Assembly: GCF_000021745.1 (NCBI RefSeq)
Contig: NC_011666.1
Location: 3,995,001-4,059,000 of the forward strand
Direction of reading: 5' to 3'
DNA length: 64,000 nucleotides
From: Methylocella silvestris BL2
Lineage (GTDB): Bacteria; Pseudomonadota; Alphaproteobacteria; Rhizobiales; Beijerinckiaceae
The translations under genes were made by a program, and so were the position numbers. Numbering within the stretch: the first letter of the stretch is position 1; every line of letters begins with the position of its first letter. Below are positions 27,510 to 35,344 of the stretch, piece after piece. The notes below the pieces were generated by a model. That model had not been told where the DNA came from. It was given only the letters and a program-made list of their open reading frames with translations, and searched no databases.

Positions 27510-28988
27510 ATGGCGCCCGCTCCGACAGGCCGAAGCTTCATCATGACGCAAGCACATGCGAGCGAGCTCGCAGACGACGAACGGCTCTACGCTTCAGCTC
27601 CCAAAATCTACCCTCAGAAGGTGGCGGGGACTTATCGGCGGATCAAATGGATCCTCCTCGTCGTCACGCTGGGCATCTATTATTTCCTGCCTTTCGTACG
27701 CTGGGATCGCGGGCCGGATGCGCCGAACCAGGCCGTTCTGATCGATTTCGCCAATCGAAAATTCTACTTCTTCTTCATCGAGATCTGGCCGCAGGAAGTC
27801 TATTATCTGACTGGGCTTCTGATCCTTGCGGCGATGGCTCTGTTCCTCATGAACGCTCTCGCCGGGCGCGTCTGGTGCGGCTACCTCTGCCCGCAGACCG
27901 TTTGGACCGATCTGTTTTTCTGGACGGAGCGCCTCTTTGAGGGCGATCGCCGGGAGCGGATGCTCAAGGACGCCGGGCCCTGGACCTTCCAGCGCGTGCG
28001 CGAGAAAACCTTAAAGCATGTTGTCTGGCTCGCGGTCGCCTGGTGGACAGGCGGCGCATGGGTGCTCTATTTCGCCGACGCGCCGACGCTCGTCGGCAAG
28101 ATGGCCCGCTTCGAGGCGCCGCCGACGGCGCTGATCTGGATCGCGATTTTGACCACGACGACCTATGTGCTCGCCGGCTTCATGCGCGAGCAGGTCTGCC
28201 TTTATATGTGCCCCTGGCCGCGCATCCAGGCTGCGCTCACCGACGAAAACGCGCTGAACGTCACTTATCGCTACGATCGCGGCGAACCGCGCGAATCGCT
28301 CAAGAAGTCGAAGCTGCTGCGCGGCGAAGGCCAGAAGGTCGGCGATTGCATCGATTGCGGTCAGTGCGTGGCGGTGTGCCCGACCGGCGTCGATATCCGC
28401 CAGGGGCCAAGCCTCGGCTGCATTCAGTGCGGGCTCTGCATCGACGCCTGCGATACGGTGATGGCCAAGATCGATCGGCCGCCGCGCCTCATCGCCTATG
28501 ACACCGACCTCAATGTTGCGCGGCGCCTCTCGGGCAAGCCCAATGCGTTCAAATTTATTCGCGGCCGCACAATCCTTTACGCCGTCGTCATCTTGGCCGT
28601 TAGCGGAATCATGCTGGCGACGCTGCTCAGCCGCAAGGATATGAGCCTTTCGGTCATGCATGACCGCAATCCGATGTTCGTCAAGACGTCAGATGGATCG
28701 ATCCGCAACGCCGTCACCGCGCATATCGTCAACCGCCACTCGACCCCACGCAGCTTCTCGATCGAAGTCGAACGGCCGGCGGGAGCCAAGGTGGTCGTCG
28801 TCGGCGTCGACAACGCTGAGGCCGCGCCGATCATCGAGGTCGGGCCGGACCAGGTTCGGGAAGTGCGCGTCTTCGTCATCGTGCCGCGCAACGACGCGCT
28901 GCCGCCGAGCCAGGAGCTGGTCCTCAAATTGAAGGACGCCGCGAGCGGCGCATCGACGACAGCGACGGATAATTTCTTCGCGCCCTGA
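27510..28988 (+). CDS. ccoG: cbb3 assembly ferredoxin-type protein CcoG/FixG
   Basis: A 492-residue membrane protein that reduces Cu(II) for cbb3 copper centre assembly. It has several N-terminal TM helices, CGYLCPQTVW and CLYMCPWPRIQ motifs, and two 4Fe-4S sites (CIDCGQCVAVCPTG, CIQCGLCIDACD). A C-terminal Ig-like periplasmic domain follows. ATG 27510 has GAGGCG upstream. It lies 86 bp after ccoP and starts the ccoGHIS block. Confidence 0.95.
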   Translation: MAPAPTGRSFIMTQAHASELADDERLYASAPKIYPQKVAGTYRRIKWILLVVTLGIYYFLPFVRWDRGPDAPNQAVLIDFANRKFYFFFIEIWPQEVYYLTGLLILAAMALFLMNALAGRVWCGYLCPQTVWTDLFFWTERLFEGDRRERMLKDAGPWTFQRVREKTLKHVVWLAVAWWTGGAWVLYFADAPTLVGKMARFEAPPTALIWIAILTTTTYVLAGFMREQVCLYMCPWPRIQAALTDENALNVTYRYDRGEPRESLKKSKLLRGEGQKVGDCIDCGQCVAVCPTGVDIRQGPSLGCIQCGLCIDACDTVMAKIDRPPRLIAYDTDLNVARRLSGKPNAFKFIRGRTILYAVVILAVSGIMLATLLSRKDMSLSVMHDRNPMFVKTSDGSIRNAVTAHIVNRHSTPRSFSIEVERPAGAKVVVVGVDNAEAAPIIEVGPDQVREVRVFVIVPRNDALPPSQELVLKLKDAASGASTTATDNFFAP

Positions 28989-29005
28989 AAGCTGGAGGAC
29001 GGCCT

Positions 29006-29515
29006 ATGTCAAAGCGGGATCTTTCGTTCCCCGAAATCCGTGGGCCGCTCACCGGCTGGATGGTGTTCGCGATGACGCTCGCTGCTTTCGGAGTCGTCTT
29101 CGCGGTCAATGGGTTGATGGCCTATTACGCCGTCTCGACCTTTACGGGGCTCGCCGACCCGAGCCCCTATGAGCATGGGCTCGCCTATGAGAAGGATATC
29201 CTTGCCGCCAAGGCCCAGGACGCGCTCGGCTGGGACGTCTCCGCCCATCTGACGCGCGACGCCAGCGGCAAGGAGGCGATCGAGGCGCGCTTCAAGGATC
29301 GTGGCGGCGCTCCGGTGCCGGGCCTTGCGGTCTCTGCAGGATTTGACTCGCCCGCCGACATAAAGCTCGACGCCGATCTGACGCTGAAAGAAATCGAACC
29401 CGGCGTCTATCTTGGCCTCGTTGCGGCAAGGCCGGGCCAATGGGATCTCTTGATTGACGCGCGCCGCGACGGAGAGCGCGTGTTCAAATCCAACAACCGC
29501 GTCGAGATACGCTAG
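29006..29515 (+). CDS. ccoH: cbb3 assembly protein CcoH/FixH
   Basis: A 169-residue FixH protein: short cytoplasmic N-terminus, one TM helix (TGWMVFAMTLAAFGVVFAVNGLMAYY), then a periplasmic domain (GLAYEKDILAAKAQ ... RPGQWDLLIDAR). It is needed for cbb3 oxidase assembly. Lies 17 bp after ccoG and 202 bp before ccoI; that gap holds no gene I can see. Confidence 0.92.
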   Translation: MSKRDLSFPEIRGPLTGWMVFAMTLAAFGVVFAVNGLMAYYAVSTFTGLADPSPYEHGLAYEKDILAAKAQDALGWDVSAHLTRDASGKEAIEARFKDRGGAPVPGLAVSAGFDSPADIKLDADLTLKEIEPGVYLGLVAARPGQWDLLIDARRDGERVFKSNNRVEIR

Positions 29516-29717
29516 CCCTCTTAAGAGGGGATAGGCGGCCCGTCATTATTGCGTCATCGCATAGACGCGGCGGCGCGGCGCGCGGTAAATAGATGAAATT
29601 ATGCGATGGCCTTGCCGGCGGCGGCGCTGAAGCCGCACGCCGCGCAATCCATTGGATTTGGTTGGCGCAACCTCCCGGGGAAGAATCCGTCGGGACGATC
29701 GCCGCCGAAAGGCGATC

Positions 29718-31967
29718 ATGACCGAGGCGCTCGATCTTTCCGCTTTTGTGCAGCGCCTCGAGGAAGGCGGCTGCCGGATCGAATTCGCCGTCGAGGGCGT
29801 CAAGGACGCCGCCGCGATCCATGCGATCGAACATGCGCTCCGCCCTCTGCCCGGACTGACGAGGGCGCGGGTCAATTTTTCCGAACAGCGCCTTCTCGTC
29901 GAATGGACGGACGGCCTCGAACCGGCGTTAATCGTCGAGCGGGTCCGCGCGCTCGGCCATCGCATCTATCCTTTCTCGCCGCGTCTGCGCGAGGAGGATT
30001 TCGAGGCCGCGCAGGCGCGCTGGCTGCTGCGCTGCCTCGCCGTCGCGGCTTTCGCGGCGATGAACATCATGCTGCTGTCGATCTCGGTCTGGGCCGGCAA
30101 TGTCAGCGACATCACGCCGGAAACGCGCGATTTCTTCCATTGGGTCTCGGCGCTCGTCGTGCTGCCCGCCGCGGCTTTCGCCGGGCAGCCCTTCTTTCGC
30201 AGCGCGATCCGGGCGCTCAGCCGGCGCTCGCTCAATATGGACGTGCCAATCTCGCTCGGCGTGCTGCTCGCTTTGGCGATTTCCGTATTCGAAACCTTGC
30301 GACACGCCGAGCACGCCTATTTCGACAGCGCCATCATGCTGCTCGTCTTCCTCCTTGCCGGCCGCTATCTCGATCAGGCGATGCGGCGCAAGACGCGCTC
30401 CTACGCGGCCAATCTGTCCGCCCTGCGCGCGCCGACCGCCTCGCGCATCGACGCCGACGGAACTGTCGCGCTCGTGCCGGCGGCGGCGCTGCGGCCGGGC
30501 GAAATCGTCCTGCTCCGCCCCGGCGAACGCGCGCCGGTCGACGGGATCATCGTCGAGGGCAGATCCGAGATCGACCAGAGCCTCGTCACCGGCGAGACCG
30601 CGCCGGTCGCCGTCGGCGCCGGTCATGAGGTCTATGCCGGCTCGCTGAATTTCGGCGGCGCTCTCAGCATTCGCGTCAAGACAGCCGGCGCGGGGACCTT
30701 TCTCGACGAGATCGAACGGCTGCTCGATGGCGCGATTCAGCAGAAAAGCGCCTATGTCCGCCTAGCCGACCGGGCAGCCCGTCTCTATGCGCCGGTGGTC
30801 CATTCGATGGCCGCGCTGACCGTGATCTTCTGGCTCGTCGCCGGCGCTTCCGTCCATGACGCGATCATCGCGGCGATCGCGGTTTTGATCATCACCTGCC
30901 CCTGCGCTCTCGCTCTTGCCGTTCCGGCGGTGCAGGTCGTCGCCGCCGGCGCGCTTTTTCGCGCGAAAATCATACTCAGCGCCGGCGACGCCATCGAACG
31001 CTTCGCCGACGTCGACATGGTTGTGTTTGACAAGACCGGCACGCTGACCCTGCCGGAGCTGGGCGTCGAAGCCGACGACGATGCGCCGTCCGGCCTTGTC
31101 GAACGCGCGGCCCGCCTTGCGCTCGCCTCGCATCATCCCCTCGCCGTCGCGCTCGCGCGCCTGTCGCGGGAGCAGACGCCTGTCGCGGATGCGCAGGAGC
31201 TTTTGGGCTCCGGCGTGCGGGCGATGATCGACGGAGCGGAGGCGCGCCTTGGCTCGCCCGGTTTTTGCGGCCTTGAGGCCGAGGCGGCGCGTCTGCGAGA
31301 AACTCATCCCGGCGCCTCGCTGATCGCCTTTCGGCACGGCGGCCAAGCGACGATTTTTCGCATCCGGCAGAAGCTGCGCGCGGACGCCGCGAGCGTCGTC
31401 GCGGCGTTGCGCCGACGCGGACTCGAAATCGTCATCCTGTCGGGAGACGCCGCCCCAGCCGTGCGATCCTGCGCGCAGGCGCTTGGGGTGGCCGATTGGC
31501 GCGCGGATATGCGGCCGGGCGAGAAACTCGCGTTTCTGGCCGAACTCAAGAAAAACGGGCGCAAGCCGCTGATGGTCGGCGACGGCATGAATGACGCCCC
31601 GGCGCTCGCCGCGGCCCATGCCTCATTATCGCCGATCACCGCCTCGGGCCTTGCTCAGGCAGCGGCGGACGCGCTGTTCCTCGGCGATCTGCTCGCGCCC
31701 GTGGATGCGGCGCTCGATATCTCGCGCCGCGCAAAAAGCCTGATGCGGCAGAATCTCGCCTTTGCGGTGATTTATAATATGGTCGCCGTGCCGCTCGCCG
31801 TGGCTGGACTGGCGACGCCGCTCATTGCGGCTGCGGCGATGTCCGGGTCCTCGATCGTCGTCACCCTCAATTCGCTGCGGGCGAGGGGCGCCGCAAGACC
31901 CGTCTCGCCGGGCGCCGCCTCCGCCGCGGCGCGCGGCGCAAGCCGTCTCAATGAGGCAAGGCCATGA
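29718..31967 (+). CDS. ccoI: Copper-transporting P1B-type ATPase CcoI/FixI
   Basis: A 749-residue P-type ATPase exporting Cu to the cbb3 assembly pathway. It has the CPC motif in TM6 (IITCPCALALA), phosphorylation motif DKTGTLT, HP motif SHHPLAVAL, and hinge GDGMNDAPAL. The N-terminal HMA-like domain lacks the metal-binding CxxC: the aligned position reads VKDAAAIHAIE. It starts at ATG 29718; a TTG at 29652 in frame is unlikely. It overlaps ccoS by four bases. Confidence 0.95.
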   Translation: MTEALDLSAFVQRLEEGGCRIEFAVEGVKDAAAIHAIEHALRPLPGLTRARVNFSEQRLLVEWTDGLEPALIVERVRALGHRIYPFSPRLREEDFEAAQARWLLRCLAVAAFAAMNIMLLSISVWAGNVSDITPETRDFFHWVSALVVLPAAAFAGQPFFRSAIRALSRRSLNMDVPISLGVLLALAISVFETLRHAEHAYFDSAIMLLVFLLAGRYLDQAMRRKTRSYAANLSALRAPTASRIDADGTVALVPAAALRPGEIVLLRPGERAPVDGIIVEGRSEIDQSLVTGETAPVAVGAGHEVYAGSLNFGGALSIRVKTAGAGTFLDEIERLLDGAIQQKSAYVRLADRAARLYAPVVHSMAALTVIFWLVAGASVHDAIIAAIAVLIITCPCALALAVPAVQVVAAGALFRAKIILSAGDAIERFADVDMVVFDKTGTLTLPELGVEADDDAPSGLVERAARLALASHHPLAVALARLSREQTPVADAQELLGSGVRAMIDGAEARLGSPGFCGLEAEAARLRETHPGASLIAFRHGGQATIFRIRQKLRADAASVVAALRRRGLEIVILSGDAAPAVRSCAQALGVADWRADMRPGEKLAFLAELKKNGRKPLMVGDGMNDAPALAAAHASLSPITASGLAQAAADALFLGDLLAPVDAALDISRRAKSLMRQNLAFAVIYNMVAVPLAVAGLATPLIAAAAMSGSSIVVTLNSLRARGAARPVSPGAASAAARGASRLNEARP

Positions 31968-32113
31968 CGATCCTGCTTTTTCTTTTGCCGCTCGCTCTTG
32001 CGCTCGGATTTCTTGGCCTCGCCGCCTTTCTTTGGGCGTTGCGCAACGGCCAGTATGAGGATCTCGACGGCGCAGCCGTGCGGGTTTTATCCGACGACGA
32101 TTTGCCGCCATGA
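31964..32113 (+). CDS. ccoS: cbb3 maturation protein CcoS
   Basis: A 49-residue protein with one N-terminal TM helix (LLFLLPLALALGFLGLAAFLWAL) and the family tail NGQYEDLDGAAVRVL. CcoS is needed to insert cofactors into CcoN. It overlaps ccoI upstream and the MFS gene downstream by four bases each, so the three are translationally coupled. Confidence 0.93.
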   Translation: MTILLFLLPLALALGFLGLAAFLWALRNGQYEDLDGAAVRVLSDDDLPP

Positions 32114-33225
32114 CCGCCCTGCGCGAGCGCCGGGCCGGCCTGCTCAGCTGCGCCTGCGACTTTGACGTTCCAGATGAATCGGCTCTCGATGCGCGGGCGC
32201 AGCCGCTCGCGCTGATCGCCGCGGGCTTCGCCTTTTCCGTACTGGCGCAGGCGCTGGCCTTCGCCGTTTTGCCGATCGCCGGCGCCGTGCTTGCGCCGCG
32301 GCCGGAGGCCGCGACGGCGCCGGTCGCCCTGATGCTGGCGGGAGCGGCGACGGCGACCTTTCCCGCAGCGTTTCTGACCGGGCTGTTCGGCCGCCGCTCG
32401 GCCTTCGCGCTCGGCGCCAGTCTTGGCGTCGCCGGCGCCGCGCTCGCCGCCTTCGGCCTCGTCGCCGGCGAGTTCGCGGCGCTCTGCCTTGGCGCGTTCT
32501 GGCTTGGCGTCGCGCAGGGTTTTGGGCTGTTCTACCGCCACGCCGTCGGGGGCGGCGCCCGCGCCGCCGCCATTGTGCTCGGATCGGCGAGCCTTGCCGC
32601 TTTCGCCGCGCCGGCTGTCGTCGGCCTCTCTCAGGCGGTCGCGGGGCCGCTCGCGCCGGCCGGCGCGCTGATCGGCGCGGCGCTGGCGCAATTGGGCGTG
32701 CTGATGCTCGCCGCGCCGCTGCCGGCGACGGTCGAGCTGTCGCCGCCGGATAGCGCCGGCGATTCCGCGGCGGCGGATTTCGCCCGACGCTTCGCCGCGA
32801 TCACCAGCGCGGCCGCGCTCGCCTGGTTCGGCATGATGGCCTTGATGGCCGGCGCGCCGCTGGCGATGGCGGGCTGCGGCCTTGGCCTCGGCGCAGCGTC
32901 GGGCGGGATCGCCTGGCATTTGCTCGCCATGTATGCGCCCGCCGCCGCCATCGCCGCCTCCGGCTGGCGCCCGCCCGCCGCGGCGACGACCCTTGCGGGG
33001 CTGGCTCTTTTGACCATTGGCATTCTCGCGGCGCGCGGACAAAACAGCGCCGTCGGTTTCGACCTGGCGCTGATCGTTGGCGGATGCGGCTGGTCGCTGG
33101 CGACCCTCGGCGCGACGCAATGGCTGCATCAGCGCGGCGCGCCGCGGGCGATGCTTGCGCTCCATGATTTCATTCTGTTCGCGGCGGCTGTCGCCGGCGC
33201 GCTGCTCGGCGCCGTCATCGTCTAG
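32110..33225 (+). CDS. ccoA: MFS transporter, CcoA-type copper importer
   Basis: A 371-residue protein with about 12 hydrophobic segments. TM7/TM8-like helices carry MxxxM (Met242-Met246, MMALM) and HxxxM (His270-Met274, HLLAM). The first Met and the His are 28 residues apart, as recalled for the copper-binding motifs of Rhodobacter CcoA. CcoA imports Cu for the CuB site of cbb3. Its start overlaps the ccoS stop, placing it inside the cco assembly operon. Function is strongly suggested, not proven. Confidence 0.8.
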   Translation: MTALRERRAGLLSCACDFDVPDESALDARAQPLALIAAGFAFSVLAQALAFAVLPIAGAVLAPRPEAATAPVALMLAGAATATFPAAFLTGLFGRRSAFALGASLGVAGAALAAFGLVAGEFAALCLGAFWLGVAQGFGLFYRHAVGGGARAAAIVLGSASLAAFAAPAVVGLSQAVAGPLAPAGALIGAALAQLGVLMLAAPLPATVELSPPDSAGDSAAADFARRFAAITSAAALAWFGMMALMAGAPLAMAGCGLGLGAASGGIAWHLLAMYAPAAAIAASGWRPPAAATTLAGLALLTIGILAARGQNSAVGFDLALIVGGCGWSLATLGATQWLHQRGAPRAMLALHDFILFAAAVAGALLGAVIV

Positions 33226-33386
33226 TTACCGCGGCGGTTTGATCGAGCGTCGTCCCCCTGCATCACCTGTTTTTGAGCCGGCGCCCGGCGATCGGTCGGA
33301 ATAAAAGCGCTCGTCCGGATGTCTCTTCCGCACAAGGCGCGACACCGCCGGCGCGTCGCCGGCTCGCCCCAACGAAGGAGACGACA

Positions 33387-33635
33387 ATGAGATTTCTCAA
33401 TATAGCGCTGATTGGCTGCGGGCTTTTGATTTACGGAGCAGCCGTGGGGAAAGATATGCGCCGCGCGCCGCCGCCCGCCCGCGCTGATCAATATTATGGC
33501 CTGTATCAGGGCCCCGCCGCGGGCGGGGCGCCGGACTTCGCGGTGCAATATGGCGTCATCTCGAACCCGCGTGGCGCGAGCGGCAGCCTCGGCGCGATTC
33601 TGGAAGGCAGAAATCCGGCGCCTGGCCTCAATTGA
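33387..33635 (+). CDS. Small membrane-anchored or exported protein, unknown
   Basis: An 82-residue protein with an N-terminal hydrophobic segment (FLNIALIGCGLLIYGAAVG) and a Pro/Gly/Ala-rich remainder with ARADQYYGLYQGP. There is no conserved catalytic motif. ATG 33387 has a good AAGGAG upstream, which supports translation. No recognised family. Confidence 0.6.
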   Translation: MRFLNIALIGCGLLIYGAAVGKDMRRAPPPARADQYYGLYQGPAAGGAPDFAVQYGVISNPRGASGSLGAILEGRNPAPGLN

Positions 33636-33671
33636 ACGGGCTCCAATTGAAAGAGCCGGTGCTGATTTCCT

Positions 33672-33695
33672 CGCCGGCGGCTCCGGCCGCCGGCG
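33672..33695. terminator. Hairpin downstream of the small exported protein gene
   Basis: Perfect 10-bp stem CGCCGGCGGC / GCCGCCGGCG with loop TCCG, between two convergent genes. No T-run follows, so termination is only likely. Confidence 0.45.
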
Positions 33696-33843
33696 GCGTT
33701 CGGAGCCCTTGGATGTGTCCATCCAAAGGCGTCGTGATCTAAAGCGCTTATCGACCGAATGGAATCATGCGATCGATAAGACATCGCTCCAGCTTCGAGC
33801 ATATCCTCTTGGATCGGTTTGACCCGATCTGATCCAGACAGGC

Positions 33844-34870
33844 TCAGTGCGGGATCGGCGTCTCTTTCGTGCGCGGCGGCAGCAGCGGATATTCGATCCG
33901 GGGCTGTTCTCCGGTCAGGCTGCCCAGAAAAGCTGTGACGTCCTTCACCTCTTGCGGCGTCAATTCTGTTCCAAGCTGCGCGACGCCCATGACGGCGACC
34001 GCCTGTTCAAGGCTCCAGACCTGGCCCGAATGGAAAGTAGGGAGCCCTCAGCGCCACATTGCGCAGCGGGGCGACGCGGAACACGTAATCGTCCGAGGCG
34101 GTTTTGGTGACCATGAAGCGGCCGTGGTCGTCGCGCGGCAGGACGTCCGCGCCGGGCTTTTCGATCACGCCAAATGGGAAATAGCCGTCGCCGCCGATGT
34201 TTACGCCATTGTGGCAGGCCGAGCAGCCCTTATCCATGAACAGACGCAAGCCGGATTTTTGCGTGACGGTGAGAGCCTTGTCGTCGCCCGCGAGAAACTG
34301 GTCGAAGGGCGAGGCCGGCGTGATCAGCGTCGCCTCGAACGCTTCAAGCGCCTTGGCGACATTGTCGAACGTCACGGGGTCCGCGTCTTTGGGAAAGGCG
34401 CGCTGAAAGTCAGCGACATATTCCGGCATCGATTTCAGCACCGCCAGAACGACATCCGCGGTCGCGTTCATCTCGATCGGATTCTGCAGCGGCCCTTTCG
34501 CCTGCGCCGCAAGATCCGCAGCGCGGCCATCCCAAAATTGGGCGATGTTGAACACGGAATTGAACACAGTCGGCGCCCGCCGCGGACCGCGCTGCCAGCC
34601 ATGCCCAACCGAGGTCGGGCCGGCGTCGGAACCGCCCGCGCCAACATCATGGCAGCTGTTGCAGCTGAGCGCCTGACTGCCCGAGAGCCGCGGATCGAAA
34701 AAGAGCTTTCGGCCGAGAGTGATTTTTTCGGGGGTGACCGGATTGCCCCGAACCTCCGGAACCGTGGATGGAATGGGCTTGAAAACCGCCAGCGCGTCCT
34801 TGCGCAAGTCATCCGCTGAGGCGATTTGCGCACAAAGGATCGCCGCCGCCGCAACTGCCAAGCGCTTCAT
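33844..34870 (-). pseudogene. Dihaem cytochrome c peroxidase with a 3' frameshift
   Basis: A secreted CcpA/MauG-family protein with signal peptide (MKRLAVAAAAILCAQIASA) and haem motifs CNSCH and CSACH. It should reduce H2O2 in the periplasm. After RNVALRAPYF the frame is broken near 34037-34039: one extra T on the minus strand gives an early stop at 34007. Removing it restores HSGQVWSLEQAVAVMG and a normal C-terminus ending at 33844. The start is ATG 34870 with AAGGAG upstream. It is either a real pseudogene or a sequencing error. Confidence 0.85.
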
Positions 34871-34935
34871 TGTCAACTCCTTTAGACCCAATCTAAAATC
34901 TAGATCGCTCTAAAGCTAGCGCTTTCAGAGCTGTC

Positions 34936-34950
34936 TTAGATTTGATCTAA
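34936..34950. promoter_or_regulatory. Palindrome upstream of the peroxidase gene
   Basis: TTAGAT-TTG-ATCTAA is a perfect 6-bp inverted repeat, and similar ATCTAAA/ATCTAGAT words recur at 34890-34905. This resembles an operator for an Rrf2-type (iron- or NO-responsive) regulator, but no known consensus is matched exactly. Confidence 0.4.
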
Positions 34951-35080
34951 ATTAATCCGATGTTGTTTTTATGTAGCCGCGCAAACGAGCGGTCATCTTC
35001 GTCTTGAAGCCGCCAGCGAATCGTTCAAAGCCGCGGCGCCTTCGGGTAAATTGCCGCGACCTCGCCGATTCGGGATTCCC

Positions 35081-35269
35081 ATGCGCTTCAGACTGTCTCC
35101 TCCGGGCTTTCCCGTTTTCGTCGTTTCGGTCGTTCTCGCCGGGCTCGCCATTGCGACGCTCTATTGGCGCGTGCCGGTGGTGGGCGCCTATGTCAGCTCG
35201 CACCGCTTCTGGGTTCTGGCGGGCGCCTATCTGGCGCTGCTGCTCGGCGTGATCGTCGAGGGGTTGTAA
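35081..35269 (+). CDS. Small membrane protein, unknown
   Basis: A 62-residue protein with two hydrophobic segments (FPVFVVSVVLAGLAIATLYW and FWVLAGAYLALLLGVIVEGL). Short two-TM proteins of this kind are common and unnamed. It precedes uvrB by 75 bp on the same strand. No family recognised. Confidence 0.5.
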   Translation: MRFRLSPPGFPVFVVSVVLAGLAIATLYWRVPVVGAYVSSHRFWVLAGAYLALLLGVIVEGL

Positions 35270-35344
35270 CCACCGCAGCCGCGCCCGCCTTTCCGGCCGG
35301 TTGGCGCCCTTCCAACGCCGGCCGATTCGCCCCATATTGGGACG

